Source of the DNA: Rhodovibrionaceae bacterium
Lineage (GTDB): Bacteria > Pseudomonadota > Alphaproteobacteria > Kiloniellales > DSM-21159
Reading direction: 5' to 3'
Assembly: GCA_028285215.1 (NCBI GenBank)
Contig: JANQPZ010000045.1
Span: forward strand, 1 to 49,977
DNA length: 49,977 nt
Below are positions 8,028-16,791 of this stretch, in pieces. Made by a program: the position numbers and the translations under genes. Numbering within the stretch: position 1 is the stretch's first letter; the number at the start of each line of letters is the position of its first letter. The notes below the pieces were generated by a model, which had not been told where the DNA came from, did not search any database, and saw only the letters and a program-made list of their open reading frames with translations.

Positions 8028-9244
8028 CGTCTGGCTTCTTCCTCGGCCGCAGGCCTAGGGAACGCTGCGTCGAGCGCGGGTGCGCGCCGCGTGGATGCGG
8101 TGAGCGCATTGGCCAGCGATCCGCGACGGGCGATGGCCGTGAAGGCAGTCACGCTGGTTGCGAGAAAGAGGAGGAACGGCAGCCAGAGGCCTGCGAAGGC
8201 CCCGATCTCTTCGGACTCCACCAAGTTTTTGCCAAAGTTCAGCGCCTCGTGATAGCTGATCAGGACGACCACGCCGATTGCGACGCCGAGCAGGTTCCCC
8301 CGGCTGCGGTTGCCCGTACTGAGCGCCAGTGGAACCGCGAGAAACGGCAGAGCCAGGACCGACAGAACGCGCACCATCCGGCTGTGGAACTCGGCCACGA
8401 TGTCCGCCGCTCCGACGTCTTGCGTCGGCGACCCCTGAAGCTGCCAGAGCTCGGTCAGTGTCATTTCGCGCTCGTGGCCGCCCCGCAAGCGAAAACCGGC
8501 CACGGACTCGTCGCCGATGCCTGTGCGCAGACTGTCGAATCTCAGGGCGCCGCGCTCGTCCAGCCGGTCCGGCTCGGACGCGATCCCGGTCTCCCCATTG
8601 CCGCGCAGGAGGATGCCGTCCTGCAGGACCACGGTCGGCGGCTGCCCGCCGGCACCGGGCGCCAGAAATCCGGTCTCCGCGGTGATGGCGGTCCAGGTGC
8701 CGTCCTCGTTCTCGCTGTAGAGGAAGACTTGGCGAAAGTGCCGGCGGTCTTCCGAGATCTCCTCGGCCAGAAAGGTCCTGCCGTTGATGCTGGCGAAGGT
8801 TCCCGGCTTCAGGAGCGCCTGGATGGCCGCCGTGCCGGCTGCATGCACCATTGACTGATAGGCGTAGCGGCTATGCGGCTGGAGGTAGCCGAGCGTCACC
8901 GCCGACACCGCGACGACGAAGAGAGCGACCGCCAGAGTGGGTTGCAGCAACCTCTGCAGACTGACGCCGGCGCCGAGCAGGGCGTCCATTTCGCTGTCGC
9001 GATGCAGTCGGCGAAAACCGAGCAGCACGCCCAGGAAGAAGCCGATCGGTAGAGCGAGCCCGATGTAGTGCGGCACCAGATAGGTCAGCATCTGAACGAG
9101 AACGCGCAGAGGCCCTTCGGTCCCGAGCGCCAGGTCCAGCAGGCGCAGCAGCCGTTCCACCAGCAGAATCAGCAGCGCCAGCAGCAGCGTCACCGCGAAG
9201 GGGCGTAAGGTCTCGCTCAGAATGTAGCGGTCCAAGGTCTTCAT
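8015..9244 (-). CDS. lptF: LPS export ABC transporter permease LptF
   Basis: This 409-residue permease is the first gene of the LPS exporter pair. It begins MKTLDRYILSETLRPF, has a hydrophobic first segment and two more helices near residues 50-115, a periplasmic jellyroll domain (about 140-300) and three C-terminal helices. The segment GFRRLHRDSEMDALLGAG, with its conserved acidic coupling region, is typical of LptF and contacts the ATPase. It is followed by lptG with a 13-bp overlap. No ATPase gene is adjacent, as usual for alphaproteobacteria where lptB lies with lptA/lptC elsewhere. The C-terminal 35 residues are low complexity. Confidence 0.9.
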   Translation of the reverse strand: MKTLDRYILSETLRPFAVTLLLALLILLVERLLRLLDLALGTEGPLRVLVQMLTYLVPHYIGLALPIGFFLGVLLGFRRLHRDSEMDALLGAGVSLQRLLQPTLAVALFVVAVSAVTLGYLQPHSRYAYQSMVHAAGTAAIQALLKPGTFASINGRTFLAEEISEDRRHFRQVFLYSENEDGTWTAITAETGFLAPGAGGQPPTVVLQDGILLRGNGETGIASEPDRLDERGALRFDSLRTGIGDESVAGFRLRGGHEREMTLTELWQLQGSPTQDVGAADIVAEFHSRMVRVLSVLALPFLAVPLALSTGNRSRGNLLGVAIGVVVLISYHEALNFGKNLVESEEIGAFAGLWLPFLLFLATSVTAFTAIARRGSLANALTASTRRAPALDAAFPRPAAEEEARRCAS

Positions 9245-9596
9245 ATGACTTCCAGTACCGGCGCCAGGGACCTAGGGACTCGGTCCAGGCGTCGAAAAAC
9301 CTATACCCCTTAGAGCAGGATCGCTTCCGGCGGAAGCGAAGCGCTTTGGCCCGAGGCAAGCGCGCTCTGGAGTTCCGTAAGACCTTGCCGCCGTTCGTTG
9401 CGTCAAATGCCCTGCCGGCTCCGATATGGGGAGCCGGATGACTGACGGAAGCGGGCTGCCGGGTGAGGCCCGGTAGATGACACCGGAAACAAACGCCGCG
9501 ATCACCCGGCGTTCGGCCGGTTCCATCGCCACTCTGCTCGCTCGCGCCGCGGCAACCTGCATCAGCAGCGCCGCTCTGTCGACAGTCGTTCGACAG
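9245..9596. other. Intergenic region between lptF and the phosphoesterase gene
   Basis: This 352-bp stretch has no convincing gene. It should hold the promoter of the minus-strand lptF-lptG pair. Its first part contains the palindromic repeat at 9311-9368; the rest shows no recognisable element. Confidence 0.5.
9311..9368. repeat. Third palindromic repeat of the TAGAGC..GATCG type
   Basis: AGAGC 9312-9316 pairs with GCTCT 9364-9368 as outer arms. Inside is a perfect 8-bp stem, TCGCTTCC 9321-9328 with GGAAGCGA 9332-9339, and a 3-nt loop. The left end (TAGAGC, then GATCG) matches the elements near 5.6 kb, but the inner stem differs. This is typical of a dispersed palindrome family rather than a simple duplication. 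Confidence 0.65.
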
Positions 9597-10538
9597 CTAT
9601 CCGGCGTTTCGGACGCGAATGGTCTCCAAGGTCTCCTCCGACTCGTACCCTGCTGCCTCCGCGTCGCAGGCGCGTCCGCGCAGCTCGATTCGCCAGCCGT
9701 CCTCGTCGCGCGCGATGCCGTAGAGCTGGTAAAGCGCCCCGGGGCGGCCGTGACTCGGGATCGACGAGGCCGAGGGAACGCCGCAGACCGGAACGCCGCC
9801 GCGAGGTCCGGGGATCTCCGATCGATTGCGGCGGTGGTCGTGTCCATGCAGCACCAGCTCGGCGCCGGTGCGCGCGATCACGCGGCGCAATGCGGCCGCG
9901 TCGACCAGCCGCTTGCGGCGTGCGGTCATGCCTTCGACGGGGGGATGATGTAGCAGGAGGCAGCGAAAGAGGCCTGCTCGGCCGAGCCGACTCAGCTCTC
10001 GTTCCAGGAGCGCGATCTGCTCGGCTCCCAAGGCGCCGGTGGCCAGCGCGGGAAGGGTGGGCACGGCGGTCGACAGGCCGATCAAGGCCACCTCGCCACG
10101 TTGGCGTACGAAGGGAAAGCGGCGGCCTTCGGAAGCGCTCGCGGTCGGGTCCTCGGCGCCGTCGGACGGCGTATCGGGTGTCATGTAGCCGGCGAAGTGT
10201 GCCAGCGACCTCTCCCAGGCGACAGCGACGCTGGCGTCGTGGTTGCCGGGGATGACGGTGACCGCATCGGGCGGTCCCAGCTCCTGCAGCCAGCCGGCTG
10301 CCTGTTCGAACTCGGCGGGCAGGGCGATGTTGGTGAGATCGCCCGTGACGACCGTGTGATCCGGTGTCTGCGCCCGGAGGTCGCGCGTCAGGGCGTCCAG
10401 CACCTCGCGCTTGTGGACGTGCCGCCGGCGCCGCATCCAGGAGAGGTAGCCGAGCAGGCGCTTGTTCGCCAGGTCGCGCCAGCGCACGGGCGGCAGCGGC
10501 GCGATATGCGGATCGGACAGATGGGCGAGGGTGAACAT
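9597..10538 (-). CDS. Calcineurin-like metallophosphoesterase
   Basis: This 313-residue protein has the full metallophosphoesterase motif set in order: SDPH (D9, H11), TGDLTN (66-67), GNHD (98-101), HHPP (197-200) and GHDH (232-235). These residues bind a di-metal centre. Family members hydrolyse phosphomonoesters, cyclic nucleotides or UDP-linked lipids such as UDP-diacylglucosamine. The substrate here is unknown. It begins 3 bp after the nucleotidyltransferase gene and is the last gene of a compact three-gene minus-strand unit. No signal peptide is seen, so it is probably cytoplasmic. Confidence 0.88.
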   Translation of the reverse strand: MFTLAHLSDPHIAPLPPVRWRDLANKRLLGYLSWMRRRRHVHKREVLDALTRDLRAQTPDHTVVTGDLTNIALPAEFEQAAGWLQELGPPDAVTVIPGNHDASVAVAWERSLAHFAGYMTPDTPSDGAEDPTASASEGRRFPFVRQRGEVALIGLSTAVPTLPALATGALGAEQIALLERELSRLGRAGLFRCLLLHHPPVEGMTARRKRLVDAAALRRVIARTGAELVLHGHDHRRNRSEIPGPRGGVPVCGVPSASSIPSHGRPGALYQLYGIARDEDGWRIELRGRACDAEAAGYESEETLETIRVRNAG

Positions 10539-10541
10539 CGT

Positions 10542-11369
10542 CTATACGCCGACGCCGGCGCGCTGGCGCAGAATGTGCTCCACCAAGGTCAGGTCGGCGG
10601 TTTTGTCGACGTCGATCGCCGCTTCGGCCACGGGCAGGACCACGGCCGCGCAGGACACGCCGGTCAGCTTCGAGAGATGCTCCGCGGCGTCGTCCAGGCT
10701 GAGCCGTCCGAGAAGATAGCGGCCCAGCATCAGCGGCCCGAGAGCCCAGGCCATGCGCCAGGGCCGCTTGCGCTCCTGTTCGATCCGCCCCCAGAAGTCG
10801 ATCAGGCGCCGGCCTGCCGGATCGAGCAGGGCGTAAAGGTTGCAGCCGCTGTAGCTGCCCCCGCGCAGCCTGAGATAGGTGCGCTTGGAGTCGGGGTAGG
10901 CGGCTTGGATCGTGCTGGCGCTGGCCACCGCGGTCACGACCTGCTTGCCGCTTCCGGCCGCCAGCCCGCAGAAGCTGTCGATCAGCGCTGGAGTCAGCAA
11001 GGCGTGATCGGCGGTGGTGATCAGGTAGGGCGGAGATGGCGGCATCGCCTCCAGCCCTTTCAGGACGCTCTGGCTCGGGGTATCGGCGGTGGCCACGGCT
11101 TGGGGCAGCGGGTGGCCGTTGCGTGTCGCGTGGGCGGCGATGGCGTCCAGCACCGCCGGCGTCTCGACGGAGACGAAGACCTTATCGACGCACGGACTCG
11201 CGTTGAGGGCATCGACGACGCGGCCCAGCATGGGCACGCCGCCGGTCGGCACCAGACAGCGATGGCTGACGCCCGCCGCCTCGGCCAGCGCGTCGGGGCC
11301 GGGTCTCTGGCCGGCGAGGACCAGGGCCGTGAAGCGCCCTTCGGGTGCGGTCTGCGCGCTGCCAGTCAT
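10542..11369 (-). CDS. MobA-like nucleotidyltransferase family protein
   Basis: This 275-residue protein has a GT-A/nucleotidyltransferase fold. The N-terminus has ALVLAGQRPG, a variant of the glycine-rich NTP-binding loop, followed by KCLVP-like HRCLVPTGGVPMLGR. A central TTADHALLTP segment corresponds to the metal-binding Asp region, and AIDVDKTADL near the C-terminus resembles the DxxT end of MobA-type proteins. It probably activates a phosphorylated sugar, polyol or similar group with an NTP. Its ATG overlaps the upstream gene's stop (ATGA, 4 bp), and the phosphoesterase follows 3 bp on, so the three are co-transcribed. The substrate is not predictable; a phospholipid head-group role is a guess from context. 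Confidence 0.75.
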   Translation of the reverse strand: MTGSAQTAPEGRFTALVLAGQRPGPDALAEAAGVSHRCLVPTGGVPMLGRVVDALNASPCVDKVFVSVETPAVLDAIAAHATRNGHPLPQAVATADTPSQSVLKGLEAMPPSPPYLITTADHALLTPALIDSFCGLAAGSGKQVVTAVASASTIQAAYPDSKRTYLRLRGGSYSGCNLYALLDPAGRRLIDFWGRIEQERKRPWRMAWALGPLMLGRYLLGRLSLDDAAEHLSKLTGVSCAAVVLPVAEAAIDVDKTADLTLVEHILRQRAGVGV

Positions 11370-12532
11370 CGCAGCGGTTTCTCGTAGAAGCGGTAGGTCT
11401 TGTAGGGCTGCCCGCCCCAGGCCTCGACGATACGGCGGGCGGGCAGGTTGTCCTCGAGCACCCAGGACAGCTCCGCCCAGATCAAGCCGCGCCGCCGGTG
11501 GTGGGCCCGTACGCGGTCGATTACGCCAAGCGCCAGGGCCGTGCCCCGCGTCGTGCCGTGAAACTCCCGCTTGACCCCCATGATCGCCATGCGCCCGCTC
11601 TTCAGCCCGCGAACCTTGAGACGCCAGAGCAGCTTAAGCCACCCGAAGGGCAGCAGCCGGCCGCGGAGCCCCGTAATCGCCTCGTTCATATTGGGCAGCA
11701 GGACGCAGACCGCCACCGGCTCGCCGTCGACCAGGCCGAAGCAGATCGAGTCGGCGGCCAGCAGGGGCTTCAGGTTCTTCTCGAGATACTTCATGTCCGC
11801 GTCGGTCATCGGGGCGAACCCCCAGTTGCCGGACCAGGCGTCGTTGAAGATCTCCTGGATGTAGCCGAGCTCGCGCGGAATCTGCGACAGGTCGACGTCG
11901 CGGAACTCCAGCTTCTTGGTGCGCTGGGCCTTGTCCAGAAAGTCGCGGGCGGCCGGCGGTTCGGCCGCCGCGACGTCGTAGTGGTAGGCGATGATGTCCT
12001 TGGCCTTCCGGTAGCCCTGCTCCTCCAGGCGGTGAGCGTAGTAGGGCGGCGCATAGTTCATCATGACGCAGGCCGGCGAGTCGAAGCCCTCGACCAGCAG
12101 ACCGCACTCGTCGTTGATCGAGAGGCTGAACGGCCCTCTGACCTGTGTCATGCCGCGCTGGCGAAGCCAGTCTTCTGCCGTGGTGCAGAGCAGGCGAAAC
12201 ACCTCCGGATCGTCTTCGGCTTCCAGGCAGCCGAAATGTCCGATGGCCTCGCCGCTCCCCTCCGATTGCCCGCCGTCCAGTTGCCTGCGGTCGATCTGCG
12301 CCGTGATACGGCCAACCAGGCGCCCGCCGCGCGAAGCCGTCCAGTAGGCGACCTCGGCCTCTGCGAAGTAGGGATTGTGGCGCGGGTCGAAGTGCCGAAG
12401 GCGCTCGAAACGCAGAGGCGCGATCCAGTTGGGGTCTTCGGCGTAGAGGACTTCGGGAACCTCGAAGAATCGGCGAAGATCGCGACGGCTCCGACCTTGT
12501 TCGACCGACAACGCGGTTGAGGACCTGTCCAT
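11366..12532 (-). CDS. GNAT-like N-acyltransferase (YghO-type)
   Basis: This 388-residue protein resembles the large bacterial acyltransferase-like family that includes E. coli YghO. Recognisable features are an N-terminal VLYAEDPNWIAPL segment, a GRITAQID strand, RGPFSLSINDECGLLVEGF in the middle, and a C-terminal GNAT-like domain with NDAWSGNWGFAPMT and the final ELSWVLEDNLPARRIVEAWG. The reaction is unknown; GNAT folds transfer acyl groups from acyl-CoA or acyl-carrier proteins. It heads the operon with the nucleotidyltransferase and phosphoesterase. The ATG at 12532 is the best start; there is no strong ribosome site. Confidence 0.75.
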   Translation of the reverse strand: MDRSSTALSVEQGRSRRDLRRFFEVPEVLYAEDPNWIAPLRFERLRHFDPRHNPYFAEAEVAYWTASRGGRLVGRITAQIDRRQLDGGQSEGSGEAIGHFGCLEAEDDPEVFRLLCTTAEDWLRQRGMTQVRGPFSLSINDECGLLVEGFDSPACVMMNYAPPYYAHRLEEQGYRKAKDIIAYHYDVAAAEPPAARDFLDKAQRTKKLEFRDVDLSQIPRELGYIQEIFNDAWSGNWGFAPMTDADMKYLEKNLKPLLAADSICFGLVDGEPVAVCVLLPNMNEAITGLRGRLLPFGWLKLLWRLKVRGLKSGRMAIMGVKREFHGTTRGTALALGVIDRVRAHHRRRGLIWAELSWVLEDNLPARRIVEAWGGQPYKTYRFYEKPLR

Positions 12533-12575
12533 GGCTACGTTGGTGTTGAACGTCGGCTAGAGCGGCACCGGCAAC

Positions 12576-13436
12576 CTATTCACCGGGCACGGGGTAGGTC
12601 GGATCGGGGCAGGTCGGATCGGCGCGGCGCGGTCCTTCCGAGAGCTGCTCGACCCAAGGATAGCGTTCGGTCTGCGCCATCGTGTAGCCGAGATTGAAGA
12701 CGGTCGGGCTGCGGCCGATCTGCTTGGCGTGGGCGTAGTAGGTGCCGAAGGCGCGGTCCCAGACGAAGCTGGTAATCCCGAAGTTGCCCTTCTCGTTGTG
12801 GAAGTGATGGGCGATGTGGCTTTTCTTGATCCGCTGCAGCCAGGCCGACTTTGGCTTGAAGGGCAAATGCTGGACGCAGTGGCAGAACTCGTAGAAGGCG
12901 AAGACCAGCAGGCCGGCGGCACAGGCCGCGGCCGCGGAGCCCGGACCGCCGATGGCCCAGCCGAGCGGCAGGGTGATAAGTGCGATCGGCGGAAGCGTTG
13001 TATGAAGAGCGCCGAATAGTACGCTCAAATCATTGGGGTTTTGATGATGGTCGAAGTGGATCCGCTTCCACAGCTTCGCCGTCAGCGGCGACTTGTAGAG
13101 GAACTGCGCATGCAGCACGAAGCGATGCAGCAGATATTCGACCAGGGGGTAGAGCAGGATCACCACCGCAGCGGACAGCAGCGGCGCCAGCGGGCCATCG
13201 GAGAGCGCGACGGACAGGGCGATCGCGGCTGCAGCCAGCGCCAGATACACGAGGATGGCGTAGTAGGTGAAGTAAGCCTTGACCAGATCGCCAAGACTCA
13301 TCTTGTCGAGAAAGTACTTACGACCCGCCCAGACCCCGAAATTGACCACAGAGATCCCTCTCAATGTTTTCGCGACGCGATATCGCGACCGCGTGTCAAA
13401 GTAATCGGCCGACTGGACAGCGGCAAGGGCAGGCAC
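12576..13436 (-). CDS. Sterol desaturase / fatty acid hydroxylase family membrane protein
   Basis: This 286-residue integral membrane protein has the eight-histidine di-iron pattern of the fatty acid hydroxylase superfamily: HRFVLH, HFDHH, HCVQH and HIAHHFH, in that order between hydrophobic helices. Members hydroxylate or desaturate lipids such as sterols, fatty acyl groups or carotenoids. The predicted start is GTG at 13436; an ATG at 13301 (MSLGDLVKAY) would give a shorter form that keeps all histidine motifs. The C-terminus carries a short Pro/Asp repeat. Its position at the edge of the glycan gene cluster suggests modification of a lipid anchor, which is inference. Confidence 0.85.
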   Translation of the reverse strand: MPALAAVQSADYFDTRSRYRVAKTLRGISVVNFGVWAGRKYFLDKMSLGDLVKAYFTYYAILVYLALAAAAIALSVALSDGPLAPLLSAAVVILLYPLVEYLLHRFVLHAQFLYKSPLTAKLWKRIHFDHHQNPNDLSVLFGALHTTLPPIALITLPLGWAIGGPGSAAAACAAGLLVFAFYEFCHCVQHLPFKPKSAWLQRIKKSHIAHHFHNEKGNFGITSFVWDRAFGTYYAHAKQIGRSPTVFNLGYTMAQTERYPWVEQLSEGPRRADPTCPDPTYPVPGE

Positions 13437-13467
13437 CGACGGCCATTGCGGCCGGTCCCGCGCGGTC

Positions 13468-14370
13468 TCAGGCGGCCAGCGGCGGTGTGCGCTCCAGGAC
13501 TTCGAAGGCGTCGTGACGGACGAAGTTCTGCCGCATCTCGTCGCGCACCAGATCCTCGCTGACCAGCCCCTGATCCAAACACTCCCGCAGAAGGCCGAAG
13601 AAGAGCTGCTCTTGATTCTGGTCGGGGTGCCGGCGATAGCGGCCCAGCATCCCGTGCTGGCCGAACAGATGGCGACGCGCCCGCATGATCCAACCCAGCG
13701 GCGGGAAGAGGCGATGCCGCTCGGCCGGCGTGAAGTCGACCGGCAACCCGGTCTTCCAGGGCTGGGTCAGACGGCGCGTGTTGTGCAGCAGGCGCGTCTC
13801 CGGCCCCAAGTGGTCGAAGTCGTTCCAGCGATCCTCAAGTATGCCGATGTTGTCCTGCGGTTCCAGCTTCAGGCTGATCCACTGCATGTAGTCGCGCTTG
13901 AACTCGAACATTTCGCCGAACTGCTCGGCGCAGCGCCAGTGGGTCAGCTTGGCACAGTCGAGCAGCATGACGCTCGAGGCCCAGAAGCGGAACAGGCGTT
14001 TCACGCCGGAGCGGTAGCGGCAGAGGATCGCCTTGCCCTGCATGTCCCGCGACAGCAGCTCCCAGATATCCCCCACGGCGAAGATGTCCGGGTCGATCAC
14101 CACCGCACGGCCCCGATAGCCCATCAGCTCGGGCGGCATAAAGCGGAGCGGAGTGAAGGACTGCAGATCGTCGTTGCGCCACACCCGTTTGACGCCGTCC
14201 CGAAGAAAGGTCTTGCCTTCGTAAGAGCGCAGGAAAGGGTGGTCGTCGGTATGGATCAGGCGGACGTCGAACTTGTCCGCATTGGGCGAATTGCGCTTGA
14301 GGGCGTGCTTTGCCACCAACGCCCCCAGCATCTGGCGCTCGTTGGTGTGGATGAAGACACAGTGTTCCAC
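13468..14370 (-). CDS. GT-A-type glycosyltransferase-like protein, copy A
   Basis: This is a 300-residue protein. It starts with CVFIHTNERQMLGALV, a GT8-like N-terminal strand, and has a DxD-type metal/nucleotide-sugar motif in VIDPDIFAVGDIWELL, a WNDFDHLGPETRLLHNT block and the conserved end RHDAFEVLERTPPL. A clear paralogue lies at 21268-22185. I place the start at GTG 14370, because AGAGG lies six bases before it and because the N-terminus then matches the paralogue (M-E-H-C-V-F against M-P-K-P-C-V-F); a TTG at 14376 would sit directly on that ribosome site. It follows the sulfotransferase gene on the same strand. Its donor and acceptor are unknown. Confidence 0.65.
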   Translation of the reverse strand: MEHCVFIHTNERQMLGALVAKHALKRNSPNADKFDVRLIHTDDHPFLRSYEGKTFLRDGVKRVWRNDDLQSFTPLRFMPPELMGYRGRAVVIDPDIFAVGDIWELLSRDMQGKAILCRYRSGVKRLFRFWASSVMLLDCAKLTHWRCAEQFGEMFEFKRDYMQWISLKLEPQDNIGILEDRWNDFDHLGPETRLLHNTRRLTQPWKTGLPVDFTPAERHRLFPPLGWIMRARRHLFGQHGMLGRYRRHPDQNQEQLFFGLLRECLDQGLVSEDLVRDEMRQNFVRHDAFEVLERTPPLAA

Positions 14371-14398
14371 GCTCAACCTCTTTGTTTGACGCGCTTAC

Positions 14399-15364
14399 CT
14401 ATCTGGCGTTCGGCCCGTTCGACCCGGAGGCGGCGGTTGCCGGCGCGACGACCTCGGCCGGCCCGCCGTAGCCGAACTGCGGATCGAGTGTCTCGGCGAT
14501 CAGGGCGTCGATCTGCGCGAGTTCCTCGGGGCTGAAATCGTCGCGGTAGCCGTCCACCTTGGCCCGGCGCACCTTGTAGGAATTGGGATCGCTGCGGTCG
14601 CCGGGCACCATCCGCCCGCCGCTGAGCCAGAAGACCCGTTTGCTCTCGAGCTTCTTCATATTGTCGAAGCGTGCGAATTCTACAACCTCGCTCAGCTCCG
14701 CTGCGCTGGCGGGCGTCCCCATGAAGTCCAGAATGCCCCCCAGCGTCTCTTCCGGGCGCGCCCGCATATCTTCGTAGCGGACCACCAGCAGCGAGGAGAG
14801 GGCCGGCATCGCCTTGGCCCAGGCGTTCATGAAGTCGATGATCTTCGGCAAGCCGCTGGACTCCCGCATGACGAAGTCGAACAGCGAGATTTCGGCGCCA
14901 TGGGCGGGATAGTCGTTCAGCGCCTTCTTCGCCGGCCGCATCCGGTGTTTCCACTGAAAGTACTGGGATACGGCTACATCGGCGGGATGGCGTACCAGCA
15001 GCACGACCTTGCTGTGGGCGTAGTCGGACTTGTCGTTGCCTTTCCCCGTGTAGTCCTTCAGGTAGTTGTCGTGGGTAAAGAGGATCTTCGGGATCGCCGC
15101 GTTCTTGCGATGCAGGTTCTCGAAGCCCATCAGCTGCCCCTCCGGCAAGCCGTGCTTTACCTGGAAGAAGTGGGATAGCATCACCCGCAGCCAGGTCCTG
15201 CCGCTCTTGCCGAAAGACACCACGACGCAGTCGGCGCGGCGCAGGCGCCGCAGGTCCTCGCGACCGCGCAGCCAACGCTCTAGACGGAGTTTTCGGGGTT
15301 TGGGCAGAAAGAACAGCAGGGCGACGATCAGTGCCCGCAGGATCCGCCCCAAAGCGTCACGCAT
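14399..15364 (-). CDS. Sulfotransferase domain protein, copy 1
   Basis: This 321-residue protein has the PAPS-binding motifs of the sulfotransferase fold: the 5'-phosphosulfate loop FGKSGRTW at residues 51-58 and the 3'-phosphate motif with R125 and S133 (VRHPADVAVSQYF). It ends with a Lys/Gly-rich YKVRRAKVDGYRDDFS segment like the C-terminal PAPS contact. Residues 11-21 are hydrophobic and may be a membrane anchor. The ATG at 15364 is preferred; an earlier ATG at 15439 adds 25 non-conserved residues. It lies upstream of GT-A copy A on the same strand with a 28-bp gap. It probably sulfates a glycan or lipid. Confidence 0.85.
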   Translation of the reverse strand: MRDALGRILRALIVALLFFLPKPRKLRLERWLRGREDLRRLRRADCVVVSFGKSGRTWLRVMLSHFFQVKHGLPEGQLMGFENLHRKNAAIPKILFTHDNYLKDYTGKGNDKSDYAHSKVVLLVRHPADVAVSQYFQWKHRMRPAKKALNDYPAHGAEISLFDFVMRESSGLPKIIDFMNAWAKAMPALSSLLVVRYEDMRARPEETLGGILDFMGTPASAAELSEVVEFARFDNMKKLESKRVFWLSGGRMVPGDRSDPNSYKVRRAKVDGYRDDFSPEELAQIDALIAETLDPQFGYGGPAEVVAPATAASGSNGPNAR

Positions 15365-15539
15365 GACTGAAAGGTCCACGTTTGCGGCAGTTTTTATCGG
15401 AAGTGCGCTCCTCCTAGCAGCGATCCAGGGAAAGCGCAATGCGCGCTTCCGTCCGGCGCCGCGCGATCGCTTCCGGTCTTCCCGGACTCGCTTCGAGGCT
15501 TCATGGTGACCCTGCCGGATCGATCGTGAGGAGAGACAG

Positions 15540-16754
15540 GTGACGGAGATGCCGGCAGGACGGCACCACGAACTGCACAGCGGGGCGGCTGCGCCCCGAA
15601 TCTGGCTGATGACCGGCTATCGCGCCGGCGACAATTCGCAGGTTCTCGCGCTGGCCGAAGGGCTTCAGGCGCGACTCGGCTGGCCGTTCGAGATCAAGCG
15701 CTTCCGCTATCGCCGGACCGAGCTGGCCAGCAACCTGCTGCTCGGCCCCAACCTCGTCGGCTTGATCAAGGAAGGCTCGAGCCACTTGGCGCCGCCCTGG
15801 CCGGACCTGATCCTGACCGCCGGGCGCCGCAACGAACCCATCTGCCGCTGGATCCAGAGTCAGGCCGCGGGTCAGCGGGTGCGCCTGGTCCATGTCGGGC
15901 GGACCTGGGCCGCGATCGAACGCTTCGACCTGATCGTGACGACGCCGCAGTACCGGCTGCCGCAGCGGCCGAACATCCTGCACAACGAAACGCCCCTGCA
16001 CCGGATCCAGGACGACCGTCTGGCGGCGGAGGCCGCGGCCTGGGGGCCGCGCTTCGCCCACCTGCCGGCGCCGCGTATTGCCGTGATCATGGGCGGAAAC
16101 AGCGGGCCCTACACCTTCGACCCCGCGGCCGGAACCCGCCTTGCGCAACAGGCCAGCGCCTTTGCCAAGGCACGCGGCGGGTCGCTGCTGGTGACCACCA
16201 GCGCCCGCACGCCGCCGGACGCCCTGGCCGCCTTCGAGCAGGCCTTGGATGCACCGGCCCACCTCTACCGCTGGACCGTCGACGCCCAGGAGAACCCCTA
16301 CTTCGCCTACATGGCCCTGGCCGACGAACTGATCGTCACCGGCGACAGCATGTCGATGCTGGCGGAGGCCTGCGCCACGCGCAAGCCGGTGCACATCTTC
16401 GACCTGGGCGAAGGCAAGTACGCCATGCGCACGGACCGGCGCGAGGCCGTGGCCCAGCGGCCGCGGCTTAAGGGGGCGCGAAAGGGGTGGCAGCGCGACT
16501 ACCTGCGCGCCTTCATCTTCCGCATGGCGATGAAGATCCCCCCGAAGCGGATGACCCGCGACATCCGCATCGTGCACCGCAAGCTGATCGACACCGGTCG
16601 CGCTGTCTGGTTGGGCGATCCCTTCCCGGCGCAGACGCCGCCGCCGCTCGACAGTGTGGAGCGGGCCGTCGCTGCCGTTGCCGCCCTGTTCGACGGCGAG
16701 GCGGCGCAGAACCCTGCTGCGGCCGGAGAGGCGGTGGGGCGAAAGCTGGGCTGA
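15540..16754 (+). CDS. ELM1 family protein (GT-B-like), copy 1
   Basis: This 404-residue protein belongs to the bacterial family related to plant 'mitochondrial fission ELM1' (COG3660). Typical blocks are IWLMTGYRAGDNSQ near the N-terminus, PPWPDLILTAGRR, VIMGGNSGPYTF, and the C-terminal NPYFAYMALADELIVTGDS, which resembles the donor-binding half of GT-B glycosyltransferases. Two paralogues lie at 22754 and 24763. GTG at 15540 is taken as start, with GAGGAGAG just upstream; the in-frame ATG at 15549 is an alternative at better spacing. It is divergent from the sulfotransferase gene. Glycosyltransferase activity is inferred from fold and context, not shown for the family. Confidence 0.8.
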   Translation: MTEMPAGRHHELHSGAAAPRIWLMTGYRAGDNSQVLALAEGLQARLGWPFEIKRFRYRRTELASNLLLGPNLVGLIKEGSSHLAPPWPDLILTAGRRNEPICRWIQSQAAGQRVRLVHVGRTWAAIERFDLIVTTPQYRLPQRPNILHNETPLHRIQDDRLAAEAAAWGPRFAHLPAPRIAVIMGGNSGPYTFDPAAGTRLAQQASAFAKARGGSLLVTTSARTPPDALAAFEQALDAPAHLYRWTVDAQENPYFAYMALADELIVTGDSMSMLAEACATRKPVHIFDLGEGKYAMRTDRREAVAQRPRLKGARKGWQRDYLRAFIFRMAMKIPPKRMTRDIRIVHRKLIDTGRAVWLGDPFPAQTPPPLDSVERAVAAVAALFDGEAAQNPAAAGEAVGRKLG

Positions 16755-16791
16755 AGCGATCCCGTTCTGAGCTGCTGCCTTGCCGTCGATC

